From positions 256,001-320,000 of the forward strand of contig CAMPDV010000122.1 of the NCBI GenBank assembly GCA_946699065.1: a stretch of 64,000 nt of DNA, read 5' to 3'. This DNA comes from Loxodes magnus. Its lineage: Eukaryota; Ciliophora; Karyorelictea; Loxodida; Loxodidae. Position numbers and translations under genes: made by a program. The notes below the pieces were generated by a model. It was not told the DNA's origin. It was given only the letters and a program-made list of their open reading frames with translations, and searched no databases. Positions 39,001 to 49,949 of this stretch are shown piece by piece; within the stretch, counting starts at the first letter, position 1, and every line of letters starts with the position of its first letter.

Positions 39001-41552
39001 ATAGTGAATATCTTCTGCCTTTCAGTTTTTTCTACCCACCTGCTTAGAATGAATGAATCAAACTAAACTATAAAATTAAGATCTGAAACAGCTTTAATCT
39101 ACTGACTACAAGTGTAATGATTGATATACAGATTTTGTAGTAATTCTAGCATTATTATTTTATCTTCATGTGGAATTAGCGGGCTTCGTAAGCTAAATAG
39201 TGTGAACTCTGGAGTTATTAATTGAGTTATTATCTTTTATCCTGATTTGAATCCTCCTTAGCAAATATTTGAAAAAAGCTACAATTACGCTCTGAAATAT
39301 TTCTTCTGGTCTTAGTTTTCGGATAATAAAAATTCTTTTATTGTTTATATTATTTCTGCATCTTTCTTGCCTTCAGCAGGTTAGAAAACAGATTCTTTTG
39401 TTGGAGGTCTGGTTTTTCCCTTTCTATTAGTGATAATATAATAGTCTTGATCCTCTTTTTATATATGATATAGCAAACTGTTCATATTCAGTTCCCAATT
39501 TTTATCTGGTTTTCCTATAAAAAGATTGAGGATTATTTTCTAGACTGTTCTATCACCTACTCCACCAGGTATGCAAATCATAGCTAATAGATCTAGCATT
39601 CTATATGGAATTTGAATTCCATTTTCTAGTTCATAGTCAATATTTTGAATTATTTATTCTAGTTAATCAAACTATAAGAACTCCCCTATTTACTCGGCGC
39701 TGGACATTGACTAAAATACTTCATAAATACAAGAATGCCACAGAGTTCTGTTTTATTCAAAGATAAGAGGAAAACCGTAGATAGAGCAGAGGACTTCAAT
39801 ATTTTTGCTGTTCTTTCTGAAGAGCAAGCTGAGTATAAAGTGGCACATTTAACTAATTTTATCCATTTCCTAAAATTGCTTTGCTAGCAATATGAAGTGC
39901 TTTTTAGTTAATCATTCCATGGATGCAGTTTCGTAGAAATATTTAAGGTATTCCTCCCATATGAGTTTCAAAACTGTGTAGAGAAGCTCTATAATAAACT
40001 ACTCTCTATATATCTTTTATAAATGCTTATTGACTAAACATCTGCTATAAGCTTCCTTAATTTAATCAATATCTAAAGAATTAAGATTTTAATCAGTTAG
40101 TTCGTTAAACATCTTAAGTAGTATTTACTGAATTTCTTATAATTTATTAAAGTCAGGGGGATTTTAGCTCATTTCTTCGGTTTCTTTAGTTTCCTTTGCC
40201 TAATAAAATCATTAAATGAAGTTTTAGAGAATCGTAGACATGATAGAAAGTTATCTTAGGCTATTGTAAGTTTTATTATCTACATCTATTATCTAGAATG
40301 TGTGTCCTGAAGTATACTTTGAGGTTAAAAAAACTTTGTTCTCTTTTTTGTTTAAAGTAGAAAGTTGAAGCCCTGTAAATTTTTCTGCGAGTAGAATTGA
40401 AAATCTTTCAGAATTAGTATTTATAGATTAGTTTGAACTTCTAGATTTCGTTTCACTTTCGTTATCTTCATAATCATCTTCAGACTATTCATAGAATCCA
40501 TAATCCTCATTTTAGTAACTGCAGCTATTACCTGTCAAGTATCCATTGCTTTGAACATTGAATATTATTATTCTATCTCTCTTTCTTACTAGACTTTTAG
40601 TATCCTGATTTACGCTTGAGAGTGTGAATAGAGAGCTTTAGTTGGGTTTTGCTTTTAATACTATAGTATTTTTATGAGAACTGAGATAGCCACCCGAAGT
40701 TAAATGTCTTAATTTAATCTGATCTCCTCATTATATAGCGCTTCCATCTTTAGGATCCAATTTTTCTATTTAAAAGATAGTATTTGAATTATTGGATTGC
40801 TTGCTATTTTTAAGAGCTTTACTTCTCCGTAAAATTGTCTTGAAACTCTCAGATTTTCCTTTCTGAAATAAATTAGTGAAAATATCTTTAACACAATTAG
40901 GAGTAAAACGATACAGAATGTCGTCACTTCTAGCTGATAACAGACCCTCAGCTTCATTGTGAAAGAGCTTAATGAGCTAGCCTCCATATAAATAGTTAGT
41001 ATCGTCATCAAAAGAAAGACTTTAGCCTACAATCCATCCAGATTTCTATCTTTTATTAATAAGATTATCGTTTTCCTAAATTCCTATATATAACCCAGAA
41101 GCTCTATTATGAAGACAAATATTATCAGAGTACATCACAATATCTCCTTATTATCTAGTTTTAAACATAGACTCTATAGTAAAGACTGAATGTTTATCTA
41201 TTTAGTCCTACATTGTCAGTATACTATTTTCTTGAGCAGAAATTGCAAGGTAAAGTTCACTTTATATATGCTTCAAAGAAACTGTTCATCCATATTTTAT
41301 GGGAGTTCCCAAAATTGTGGTTTCCGATACTACCACCTAGAAAATACATCGGCTGTAAAAATGCTCTAAAGAAGCATCGTTATCATATTAATAAAGATGA
41401 GCATCATCCAAAGAATTTCCTTAAGACCATGAAAATTAGTCAAGAATTCCTAGAAACTTGAAAGATTATGAGTCATCAATATACAAGTACAGATAATCTG
41501 AATGGCACACTTAATTCACTGCTTTAGTGTTAGGAATTTCCTCAAAAGACAT
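33015..41552 (-). CDS. IP3 receptor-type intracellular calcium-release channel
   Basis: 2845 residues, close to the ~2700 usual for IP3 receptors, in one frame with no intron needed. The N-terminus (MSFEEIPNTK) leads through a beta-trefoil-like region and MIR repeats (LGTPIKYG, GDIVMYSDNICLHN, GGQLIKLFHNEAEGLLSAR, IKLRHLTSGGYL). A long helical RIH-type region fills the middle. The C-terminus has membrane helices (VMKSVLSSVF, MLMTVVLFLIIVYIYS), the inner pore helix and IIIDSFADMRNQKE, a CFIC...H...H zinc site, and LTGLESYI, all IP3-receptor hallmarks. The selectivity filter is atypical: SHIDYGF near residue 2653 replaces GGGVGD. In-frame UGAs at residues 89, 275 and 2664 are Trp; residue 275 aligns with a conserved Trp. 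It ends at UGA 33015-33017. Ligand specificity is not predictable. Confidence 0.92.
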
Positions 41553-42169
41553 TTTTATTGTGACAGATTTAGAGTTAAATTAGCTATATTTAAGTTAATT
41601 TTATTAAGAAGAAGTGTAAATCACAAACTTTAAGAAGCTACTAGTAATTTGAAATCGATTTTTAGTTTTTTTAACAGATTTTTAAGAATAAATAGACAGA
41701 AATATTGAAAAGTACTTCAAGAATTGAAAATTATTTTAAGTCATGTCAACTATAATGAAGTAGAAATATCGTATTTGCATTATTTTACTACAGTTTGTCT
41801 TAAATAATCTTACATCATTATAAGATCTTCTAAATCATGAAGCGTGAAACTCTTTTCATTATCTTATTTCTTAAAATAGGTAAATAAGCTTAGTTTTTAT
41901 CTAAAATTAGACATATAAAAGTATAATTGAGCTAAGATATTATAAACTTAGATTCGTGATCGCTTTTTCAATAGCTTACTTTATGATTTGAAGAAGACTA
42001 AATTAAACATGAAAGCAACTATTTGTTCTGATTTTCATTAAAACATTGAAAGAAATAATTTTTCACAAAGCATTGCTTTATTATACAATTTTGCTTTGCA
42101 ATTTTAAGAGTTAATATAATGAGGTAAAGTTTCTTTTTAGCCAATTAATAAAATAAATATTCCTTGCTA
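41553..42169. other. Intergenic region 5' of the calcium-channel gene; start of array unit A
   Basis: The first bases should hold the IP3-receptor-like promoter. From about 41880 the sequence matches 54500-54790 (unit B), for example the stretch around AGACATAT(G/A)AA near 41910 and 54530. Confidence 0.5.
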
Positions 42170-42583
42170 TCACTTGTCCTTTTGCTTCATTTTCTATGTT
42201 GGAATCTTACTTTCAGCTTATTAAGTGTTTTTTTCTTTTCGTAATTAAACTCTTATCTCAAAGTCTCGCGTTGCTTCTCTATTTTCTTATAAAATAGCAC
42301 AACAATGGCAAAAAGTATGATATAGAATATCGTAGCAGCAATTTCCCTTAATTTTATATCTTTGTCTGATTTTATATCTGTTATATGGAAAACCTATACA
42401 GGGTATAAAAAACGCACATAAACAATGTTTACAAGCTTTATCACTCTAGCCACCTGACATGGCTCCAAAACTAAGATATGTAAGTCAGTAGCTTGCACAA
42501 GGAGGACACCACATGTAGCATAAAACTTGAGCAGGCCTATCATAGCATGATAAAATCATTTTTTCTCATTCTTTTAAAGCCAT
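42170..42583 (-). CDS. PLAC8 family protein (divergent paralogue)
   Basis: 137 residues. Starts MALKE followed by UGA (Trp), then SCYDRPAQVLCYMWCPPCAS, CAFFIPCIGFPYNRYKIRQR, YKIKGNCCYD and FCHCCAILQENREA, the full PLAC8 cysteine pattern. A second sense UGA follows CPPCASY. A basic G-K-Q-rich tail ends at UGA 42170-42172. It differs from the other PLAC8 copies in its N-terminus and mid-loop (AMSGGQSDKACKH), marking a separate subtype. Its unit-B counterpart (54790-55200) is decayed. Small cysteine-rich membrane-associated protein; role not assigned. Confidence 0.85.
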
Positions 42584-43308
42584 TTTATAATATTTAGATT
42601 ATAAAACTCTATTATAAATCTTCTCTTATAATAATCTTAAATAAAATTATGCTCCAGACTCAAAGAGACTAAATTACTATATAATAGCAATTCTTTCTAG
42701 CAATTATGCAGGCAATATTTCAAAATAATCAAATTGCTAAAAGCTCTATATTTAACTTAAGAAGCATCTAATTATTAGTTAGTACTAATGCTTCTTAAAT
42801 TCTTAATTCTTATTAATTATAATGGTTAAGCATAGTCTAGCTATATATATAGATTAATGCTTCATTAAATTAAATTCTGTAAATAATAGCTAAGCCAAAT
42901 AATCAGAATTATATATTTTTATACTGTAATACAAATATAATCATTTATTTACTGAGCATTATGATGCATTCTTAATTAAGCTATTATTCTTAATATTTTA
43001 TCTAACTAAATATATTTATTTTCACTCTCCCCTATAGATCAATTTGTCATTTCTAGTATTTTTTTAAACTATTTAGCCTCTATTATATCAAGCATTTTCA
43101 CTTAATAAAAAGTAGGAAGGTTAAAGAATAAATTATTTTTCTTATTGGAAAAGAAGAATCAGCAGTTAGTAGTTAAATTTAGCAGCACTTGAATACTAAT
43201 AACTTTAAATGATTATTTTAAAGAAATGAGAACTAATAATTATATTTGAGGTATTATGATTTCTTAGTTTAATTAAGAGAAATAACTTAGAATTGAGGTA
43301 AGAGTTAA
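42584..43308. other. AT-rich spacer in array unit A
   Basis: Matches 55210-56040 in part. No gene seen. Confidence 0.5.
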
Positions 43309-43753
43309 TCATACTTGTATCATTTGCTAAGACTAAATCGGCTCATTAATTTTATTACCTTTATTTATCTTTTGCTATTATATTGTTAATGCTAATAATT
43401 AAATCTCCTTCTCATTTATTTTTTTAAGTTACATTTTTCTCTATATATTTCGAAGATTCTCTTACTTCCTAAATTAAAGCATGACAAGGATAAATCAAGG
43501 ACTTAGAAAGTCTAATGGCAGTTTCCTTTAATCTAATACTATTTTTTTGCTCTGATTCTATTAATTGGGAAAAAAACAAAGAACATAAGCATGCTAAGCA
43601 GCAACACATTTCTGGGTTTTCATTAGGAATAAGAGCGAAGAAAACTAAAATAAAAGTGCAGCTAGCTTAGTACGGAAAAAAAATAAGCACATTAAAAATT
43701 ATAGCTTTGCTCAGCAATCGAAGAACTAAAAAACTCCAATCTTATTTACTCAT
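43309..43753 (-). pseudogene. PLAC8 pseudogene
   Basis: Begins MSKQDW, equivalent to MGDKDW of the intact copy at 56050-56505, and keeps the general order of the domain and the tail through a UGA at 43309-43311. Several small insertions and deletions throw the frame: the cysteine-rich core is spread over different frames, and cysteines of the CPC and CFPC pairs are substituted. It is the unit-A counterpart of 56050-56505. Confidence 0.75.
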
Positions 43754-46274
43754 TTTTTTAAATTTGATTTTCCTCACCTTTTTAAGCTAATAGCTATGCT
43801 ACCTTTTTATACATTACTATATCTCTTTCTAAATCCACTTTACACCTTTCATTATATATTAATAAGCTTAGAAATTAACTTTTCAATAATTTATTTCTAA
43901 GTTATTCTCCCTTAAGAAAGGAATAAATTAAAAGCTAAAAGTTAGTTAGTATTAAAATAGTAAAAATTGACAAAAAAAAGTGATTTCAGTTGGAGAAAAT
44001 ATTAGAATATAATTAGCTTAGCATACCTTTAAACCTATTCATAAGGTATTTAAGCATAAGACTACATTTTAATAACTATTAGATTAATTAGTAAGGAGTC
44101 TATTCAATCTTATACTTATATTTGTATATATAAATCCTCTTTAAATCAAATCTCTATAATAACAATTAGAGAAGTCTATCCTTTTAGAAAATAAAGCGAG
44201 GTAAAAGTTACTTAATAGAAAGAAAGCAAATAGCTGTTATTAGTAGATATACTATTAATTACTAAGTAAATGATAAATAACTCAATGCTGCTATATCTAG
44301 TAAATTGACTATTTAGCTATTTAGTAGTTATATGTAAAATTTAATAATCACATTTCAAGTTAAGATTAATTATTCCTAATTTGGATTTATTAATAACTGC
44401 TAAACTTGGTATAAGATATATAATATTTTTGGTTGTAATAAAAATGATAGAATAATTAATAATAATCTAACTAGTGTTTGCATTATATAGCTTATGAAGT
44501 TAGCTTAATTAATTATTTTGGCTTTATAAATTATACAAAGAGGTAGGTCTTAATATAAAGATTGGAACTAAAGCTTACAATAGAAAATAATTATATCTTT
44601 ACTAATTTAAGTATATCTTTTAAATTATTTAAGTTTCTTAAGATTTGAATACAATTCTAAAATTAGTTTAAAAGTAGAATAGTGCTTAGATTTAATCAAA
44701 TACAACTCTATTTATGAATGCTAGACTAATAATATAATTAGATTATTTTAGTTGCTTGGATATAATTATGAGGTCTATTTTAAAGGAAAATACTAAACTT
44801 AGAAAAAATTATACAATTACCTTAGATAAATATATTTAATACTCTCATTAAAACCTCTCAATTCAAAATAGATGTTGAAAATACTTTGAAAAGAGAAGTT
44901 TAATTGAGTCTTAATAATATCCCTTTAAAATTTCTAACTTTTATTACTTTTTATTCTTATCTATTAAGATTAGACTATCACTCTACTGATATATTTTAAA
45001 AAATCCTAAAACCAAAAATTAGGATGGTTAGACAATTTACTTCTATAGTAAAATTATCTAGATAAGAATCAATTTACTTTTAAAATATTTAGGAATCTTA
45101 TTAGTCGCTTCTATGTAACTCCCTTCTAGATTTAACAATTTATTATAAATTCTGAATCTTTAAATTACTTATCATTGTTCCTTTTCTAAGTTATAGACAA
45201 AGTTACCAAAGAGAGTTTTTGTATTAATTGATTTGAAGCTATAGTAATATACAACCTTTTATATCTATTGTCTCTAATTATATAAACTTTTATTTCTTTG
45301 ACAGTAAAAGTAAAAAATTAAGTCTTTATTTAGAATATCTATAACTTCACTTGTTTGTTCTCCTTATAAATAATCTGTCTTATTAATCAAGAATAATAAT
45401 TACATAACCTTGTTAAACTTATAATTAGCATCCTTATAAATAAATTAAATCCAGATTAATTATTAAGGAGTATAAGACTGATTGTTTCACTAGTATTGTA
45501 AATTTACTAGCAACAAATAAACTCCAACTGTATCTCTGATCATAACTAACTATCTTTAACTTAAATTCTATTCTTCTCTTTAATGTTCCTTTAAGCTACT
45601 AAATAAAAGATCAAATTACTAAATTGCTTTGGATAAGCTAGTAACATTCACTAAGCTTCTTATCTCATTTAGACTGCTTAGTGTTAGTTCTTTTTAGGAT
45701 TATTAATAATAAAAAGCTAGACTTTCATATTAACACTTAAGTAGACTTTTAATTTGTAAAAGAAAATAAAATTTTAAGTTAAAAAATACAGTCAAGGCAT
45801 AGACTAAATAAACCAAAAGTATTATATCTTAGTTAAAATACTATTGAAAATATTGGTTTTTAGTGCTAATATGCTTTAAATTACCTCACTAATATAATCA
45901 AATTTATTATATTTACCTTAAAGTTTTTCTTCAAATATCAGAGTCAGATGCTTAACCTAAGACTGAATCGTATTTCTGTTATTATTGTACATAGATTCCA
46001 TAATCAGATAGTTGTAAAATCATCATCCTTAATTAACTAATTACTGAATCCTAAGACTTAAGCGGTTTAAACTAAGGATTGTTCTATTTTAGTTATAATA
46101 ATATTGCTCTATTTATATATAAAATAATAATATAATCTAAAATATCTAAGATAATCTTCTTACTCTAATTAGAAGATTTGCTTCCATCTAGCAATAGATA
46201 CTATTTGAGAATAGAAAGAGCAATAAAACAAATACAATCATACTAATTAAGTCTTCTCTTTTCAAAATTATTTC
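43754..46274. other. Long AT-rich spacer, unit A
   Basis: Diverged counterpart of 56506-58950. No intact coding frame. A weak coding-like tract on the minus strand near 45000-45250 matches a better one at 57580-57960 in unit B. Confidence 0.4.
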
Positions 46275-46279
46275 TCATT

Positions 46280-46500
46280 GCTTAATTCTTAAATCTTTAC
46301 TAAAAAATAAGACAAAGCATGGGATTTTGTCGATTATAAAGAGTAAATTAGCAAAAAATCTGGTAAGATAGCAAGAAAGACAAGCTATAGTTAATAGGAA
46401 TAGGTACAAATACTTATTAAAGAATTTAGCATAAATATTGCAGAATTTATCCTTTGCTATAATTAACTTTGCCATTTCAGAAACTATAGTCAAAGAAAGC
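46280..46500 (-). repeat. Short conserved peptide-like tract, three copies in window
   Basis: Matches 21040-21190 and 59000-59170. The minus strand reads MAKLIIAKDKFCNIYAKFFN and continues with a hydrophobic run. Frame conservation between copies is poor, so it may be a non-coding repeat or a decayed membrane peptide gene. Confidence 0.4.
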
Positions 46501-46689
46501 TGATATATGATTAAATAAATTTAAAATAAAGGTAAGAAATAAAGATACTTGGATAAGTTATAGATAAAAAGATTATGAAATATTTTTAAAAGAGAAACAG
46601 ATAAGAAATAAGAAAATCAATATAAAGAAATAATTTTTATTTAAATTAATATTAGATAAAACACTTTTTTATACTTTTAACAATTTAAT

Positions 46690-47480
46690 GATCTAAAAAA
46701 TTAATAATTATTATTAATTATAGTGACTCTATCGCTATATGATTTACCTCTTTAAATTTAATTGTTTGCTCTTAAAAATTTATGAGTAAGCTATGAAATT
46801 ACTCATAAATTTGTTATTCTTTTTTTCGACTAAATCTTTATCTTGGTTAGAAGATCAGTTCTTTTCTTCCTCTTCTAGTTCTATGTGACCTTTAGCTCCT
46901 TTTAATATGTTTCTCATTATTTTATTGTTCGCTTGCGTTATTAATTTATATAATTTCATTCCTTGATAGTTTTTTATTCTATGAATTTATTCTTCTCTCT
47001 TACATTATATTTTACATAGTTTTCTTCAAAGTTTTTTCTTTCTATTCTTTACTAATCTTAAACTTCTAGCATTTCTCTATTAGGTGTTTCTTCCTCTTCT
47101 AGAAACAATATCTTATTATATTTCTCTACTTATAGATGTAATCAAATTTTAGTGCTTCTCGGTATCCATAGGATCTCCATTGTTTTAGTTTTGATAGATT
47201 ATTAATTACTTTAGTAAGGAAACTAGTTGGGCCTACATTTTACTTACTTTAACTAAAATTTTACCTCTTTTGTCTCCGATTTTCTGTTATTTCTTTTTTA
47301 GTAAATTATCTTCTTATTTTATCTTCACCTTGGCTTATACTAAAGTCCTAAATTTTTCATTTATTTAGAAATTTAAGATTTTATAGACTTATTCTTTGAA
47401 AATAGTTGCTAAGTCTCTTTTTCGTATCTCATGGTTTAGATTGTTGTCTTTTTATAGTAGAATAAGTATGAACCATTTTT
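46690..47480 (-). mobile_element. Insertion with coding-like minus strand, unknown class
   Basis: Absent at the equivalent place in the copies around 21360-21440 and 59340-59420, so it is an insertion specific to unit A. The minus strand is coding-like: rich in charged residues, with stretches such as TSFLTKVINNLSKLKQWRSY and KILFLEEEETPNREMLEVQ. It appears broken. No catalytic motif or terminal repeat was seen. Confidence 0.35.
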
Positions 47481-47693
47481 ATATAATATAATACTTAAAT
47501 ATAAGTGCGAATATATTTGATAAGGTTGAAGTAATAAGGCAAAGATAATAAAGCTTTCATTTTATTGGATAGTAGTAGATTGCAAAAATGCTTAGATAAT
47601 ATATATGGGAATTCTGCTACTCTAAGCTTCTTTAATATATGTTATATGAAAATTTTATAATAAGTCAATAAGTTTTAATATTATAAAATTAAG

Positions 47694-48085
47694 GATGTCG
47701 ACCGCGTATGAAGAATTGGTAGGTAATCTGATGAAGTGATACTACATTGTGAGTAATCTCATGCTAGATGTCAAACGGGGAAGGTAGACAAGCTAAATTA
47801 CCTGAGGGTTCTCGCTTATAGTATGTAAGTTTATCTGACAGGTCTTGAAATGACTTAATTACTAATTCTTATTTGGATTATATTCAAGAAGACTAAAGCA
47901 TTTGGTTCAAGCCTTAAGAATAATTTTTAATAAGTAGATTCCTCATTTGGAGAAGCTGACATGACTAATTGGATTTTTAGAATTTTAACAAAAAGAATGA
48001 GAACATTTTTCATAATATTAGATATTAATGTAGAAAGAGCTGCTCGCCAACGAGGTAAAGCGCGCTTTATTATCATAATTATTAT
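47694..48085 (+). mobile_element. ~390-bp insertion with open frame and terminal quasi-palindrome
   Basis: G+C-richer block interrupting a sequence that is continuous at about 21600 in copy S1. From ATG 47697 the plus strand stays open through the block with UGA as Trp (MSTAYEELVGNLMK, then LTWLIGFLEFQQKEW). Near the end lies the quasi-palindromic motif (48036-48070) shared with 21000-21030 and 27607-27640. Probably a short mobile element or an element end; no family recognised. Confidence 0.4.
48036..48070 (+). repeat. Terminal quasi-palindromic motif, copy 3
   Basis: Contains GCTGCTCGCCAACGAGGTAA followed by AGCGCGC. Same orientation as copy 1. Confidence 0.5.
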
Positions 48086-48284
48086 AATAAATTATTTAAA
48101 AAGCTATGGCTAATCTAATTAGAAAGCTTTAGAATTTAAAATATCAACATTTTCCTATTTAAGTTAAATAAGTTAAATTAAAACGTTTACAGTATTAAAG
48201 TTCAGCTTGAATTATGAAACATTTACTTAAAATAAATTTTTATTTATAAAAATTTTATCAAGGTTATTAAATTAGAATGAATCG

Positions 48285-48730
48285 CCAACTTTGAGGCGAA
48301 GTTATTTAGATAATACTCTTTAGAATTATTCTTTGTAAACATATAGATACTTAAACCCCAAGTTACTACTACTATTAATAAAAATACTGCAAATATAGCT
48401 TCTACTACTTTCCAAAATCATCAAGAAGCATTGAATACTCACTTCTAAATTCTAATTTACCATTTAACTTTTTACCTTCTACTTAAGAAGTATATTTGTT
48501 TCTATAACCGATTATTAGACAGGTTTATTAATTTGTTAATCTTTAATATTCTATAACCCAACTTTTATTTTAATTAACTTAGGATAACAATTAATCAGAG
48601 GGTCTTTTTGATTTTTTGAATGAATTAGTTCCTTCTTTTTCTGAGATTACCACAAAACATTAACCTGCGAACTATCTTTCAGTTTCAAACATTTTCATCA
48701 TCGTTAGGTTTCTTTCCTTTCTTTTATATC
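48285..48730 (-). pseudogene. Meckelin mid-region fragment (unit A)
   Basis: Matches 53930-54309 of the meckelin-like gene, including the parts coding DDFWKVVEAIFAVFLLI and ETEDQFAG. It has no C-terminal half attached: homology starts at the codons equivalent to FASKLAIHS and stops upstream near the start codon of the longer copy. Truncated duplicate. Confidence 0.65.
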
Positions 48731-49484
48731 TATTAATTTAGATCTATATAAAAATATTTCTAGATTGGAATATTTAAAGCATTTGATATTTATTAAGCCT
48801 GTAAAGCTTAAGATTATCTTTATTAGCTTAGTATTTTTATCTTTTAATTGATTTAATGAATTTTATTATTAGAGAAACTGCTTAATTTTCCTTTTTATTT
48901 ATTCCTTTTATTAATTACTTCAATAGATATTTTTATTGTTAGATTATTTTAAGAAATGTTCATTAAATAAGTTTGTTTTTCTTAGTCTAGCTTATAAATA
49001 TCTTACATTCTTAGATTTTGCAATAATCTATCATATTAGTATATTTAGAGTAAGTTATCTTCTAACAGCTGCTTTAATTATTATAAATATCTATTTTACT
49101 GCTAAGCTTCTAGTTTTTATTTATGCTATTAAGTAAAAAAGTTTAAAGTCATACTCTAAAACTAACTTAATAAAGCTTGCTACTATAGTTAAGCTTTAAT
49201 ATATCCTAACAGATTTATCCATTTTTTCCTTAAATAGCCTTATAAATTTAGACTTAAAATAGTTTCAACTGCTTGACTAGGTAAATTGCTTGTGATCTTA
49301 AAATTTACTTTTAGTTTATTAAAATGTAATTATTTATACTTAGTTCACATATAGCTAACTGAGTACAAAATTATAGATTTCATCATATATTAATTAACCT
49401 ATTTAAGAGGTTTTAAGGTTAATAACATGCTTTTAATAGAAGAGTTAAATCAAAAAATTTAAGAATCTATCTAGGTAAAATAAA

Positions 49485-49949
49485 TCACATTTGAACCATT
49501 ACCTAGGCTTGGGCTACTTCATCAGTTTTTTTTTGTAGTTCTTATAATTATTTTTCTTACTTTTATTAGGTTTCTTTAGCGAGTTCTTCAACAGCTTTAT
49601 CCATTTATTTTTCAAATTAATCCACTCCTTCTTCTACTTCTTTAGTAACTTCTCTATTTTCTTAAATTAAAGCACAACAGTGACAGAAACAGTGAAGAAG
49701 AAAATCAGCACAAAAATTTCCTTTTATCTTATAATGCTTTCTCAGCTTTCCTCTGTTTATAGAAAAACAGATGCAGGGAAATAAGCATGCTAATAAACAT
49801 CGCTCACCAGCTCTTTCATTAGGAATAGGAGTAAAACTAACAAATGTAATCATACAGCTTGCATAGCAGGGGTAGCAAATCAAGCAATAAACTTGGTGCG
49901 GTCTTGCACAGCAATCAAAGAGTTTATAACTTCAATCTTTATCACCCAT
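49485..49949 (-). CDS. PLAC8 family protein
   Basis: 154 residues: MGDKD, UGA (Trp), SYKLFDCCARPHQVYC, CYPCYASCM, LACLFPCICFSINRGKLRKH, YKIKGNFCADF, CFCHCCALIQENREV, then a Lys/Glu/Gln-rich helical tail (about residues 100-150), ending at UGA 49485-49487. The tryptophan at codon 6 corresponds to the conserved aromatic that opens PLAC8 domains and is UGG in the paralogue at 56050-56505. Almost identical to 60671-61126 in the domain but diverged in the tail. The cysteine-rich core probably sits at a membrane; the tail may oligomerise. Confidence 0.9.

Noticed and set aside
40766-41011. Minus-strand open frame of 81 codons in the standard code
   Set aside because: It overlaps the IP3-receptor-like gene in another frame; the true frame carries the MIR domains and stays open for 8.5 kb.
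41211-41213. ATG at 41213 as the start of the calcium-channel gene
   Set aside because: The frame continues upstream with IP3-receptor-like N-terminal sequence to the ATG at 41550-41552.
41213-41461. Plus-strand open frame opposite the start of the calcium-channel gene
   Set aside because: Antisense to the conserved N-terminal domain (LGTPIKYG...) of the channel; no family match of its own.
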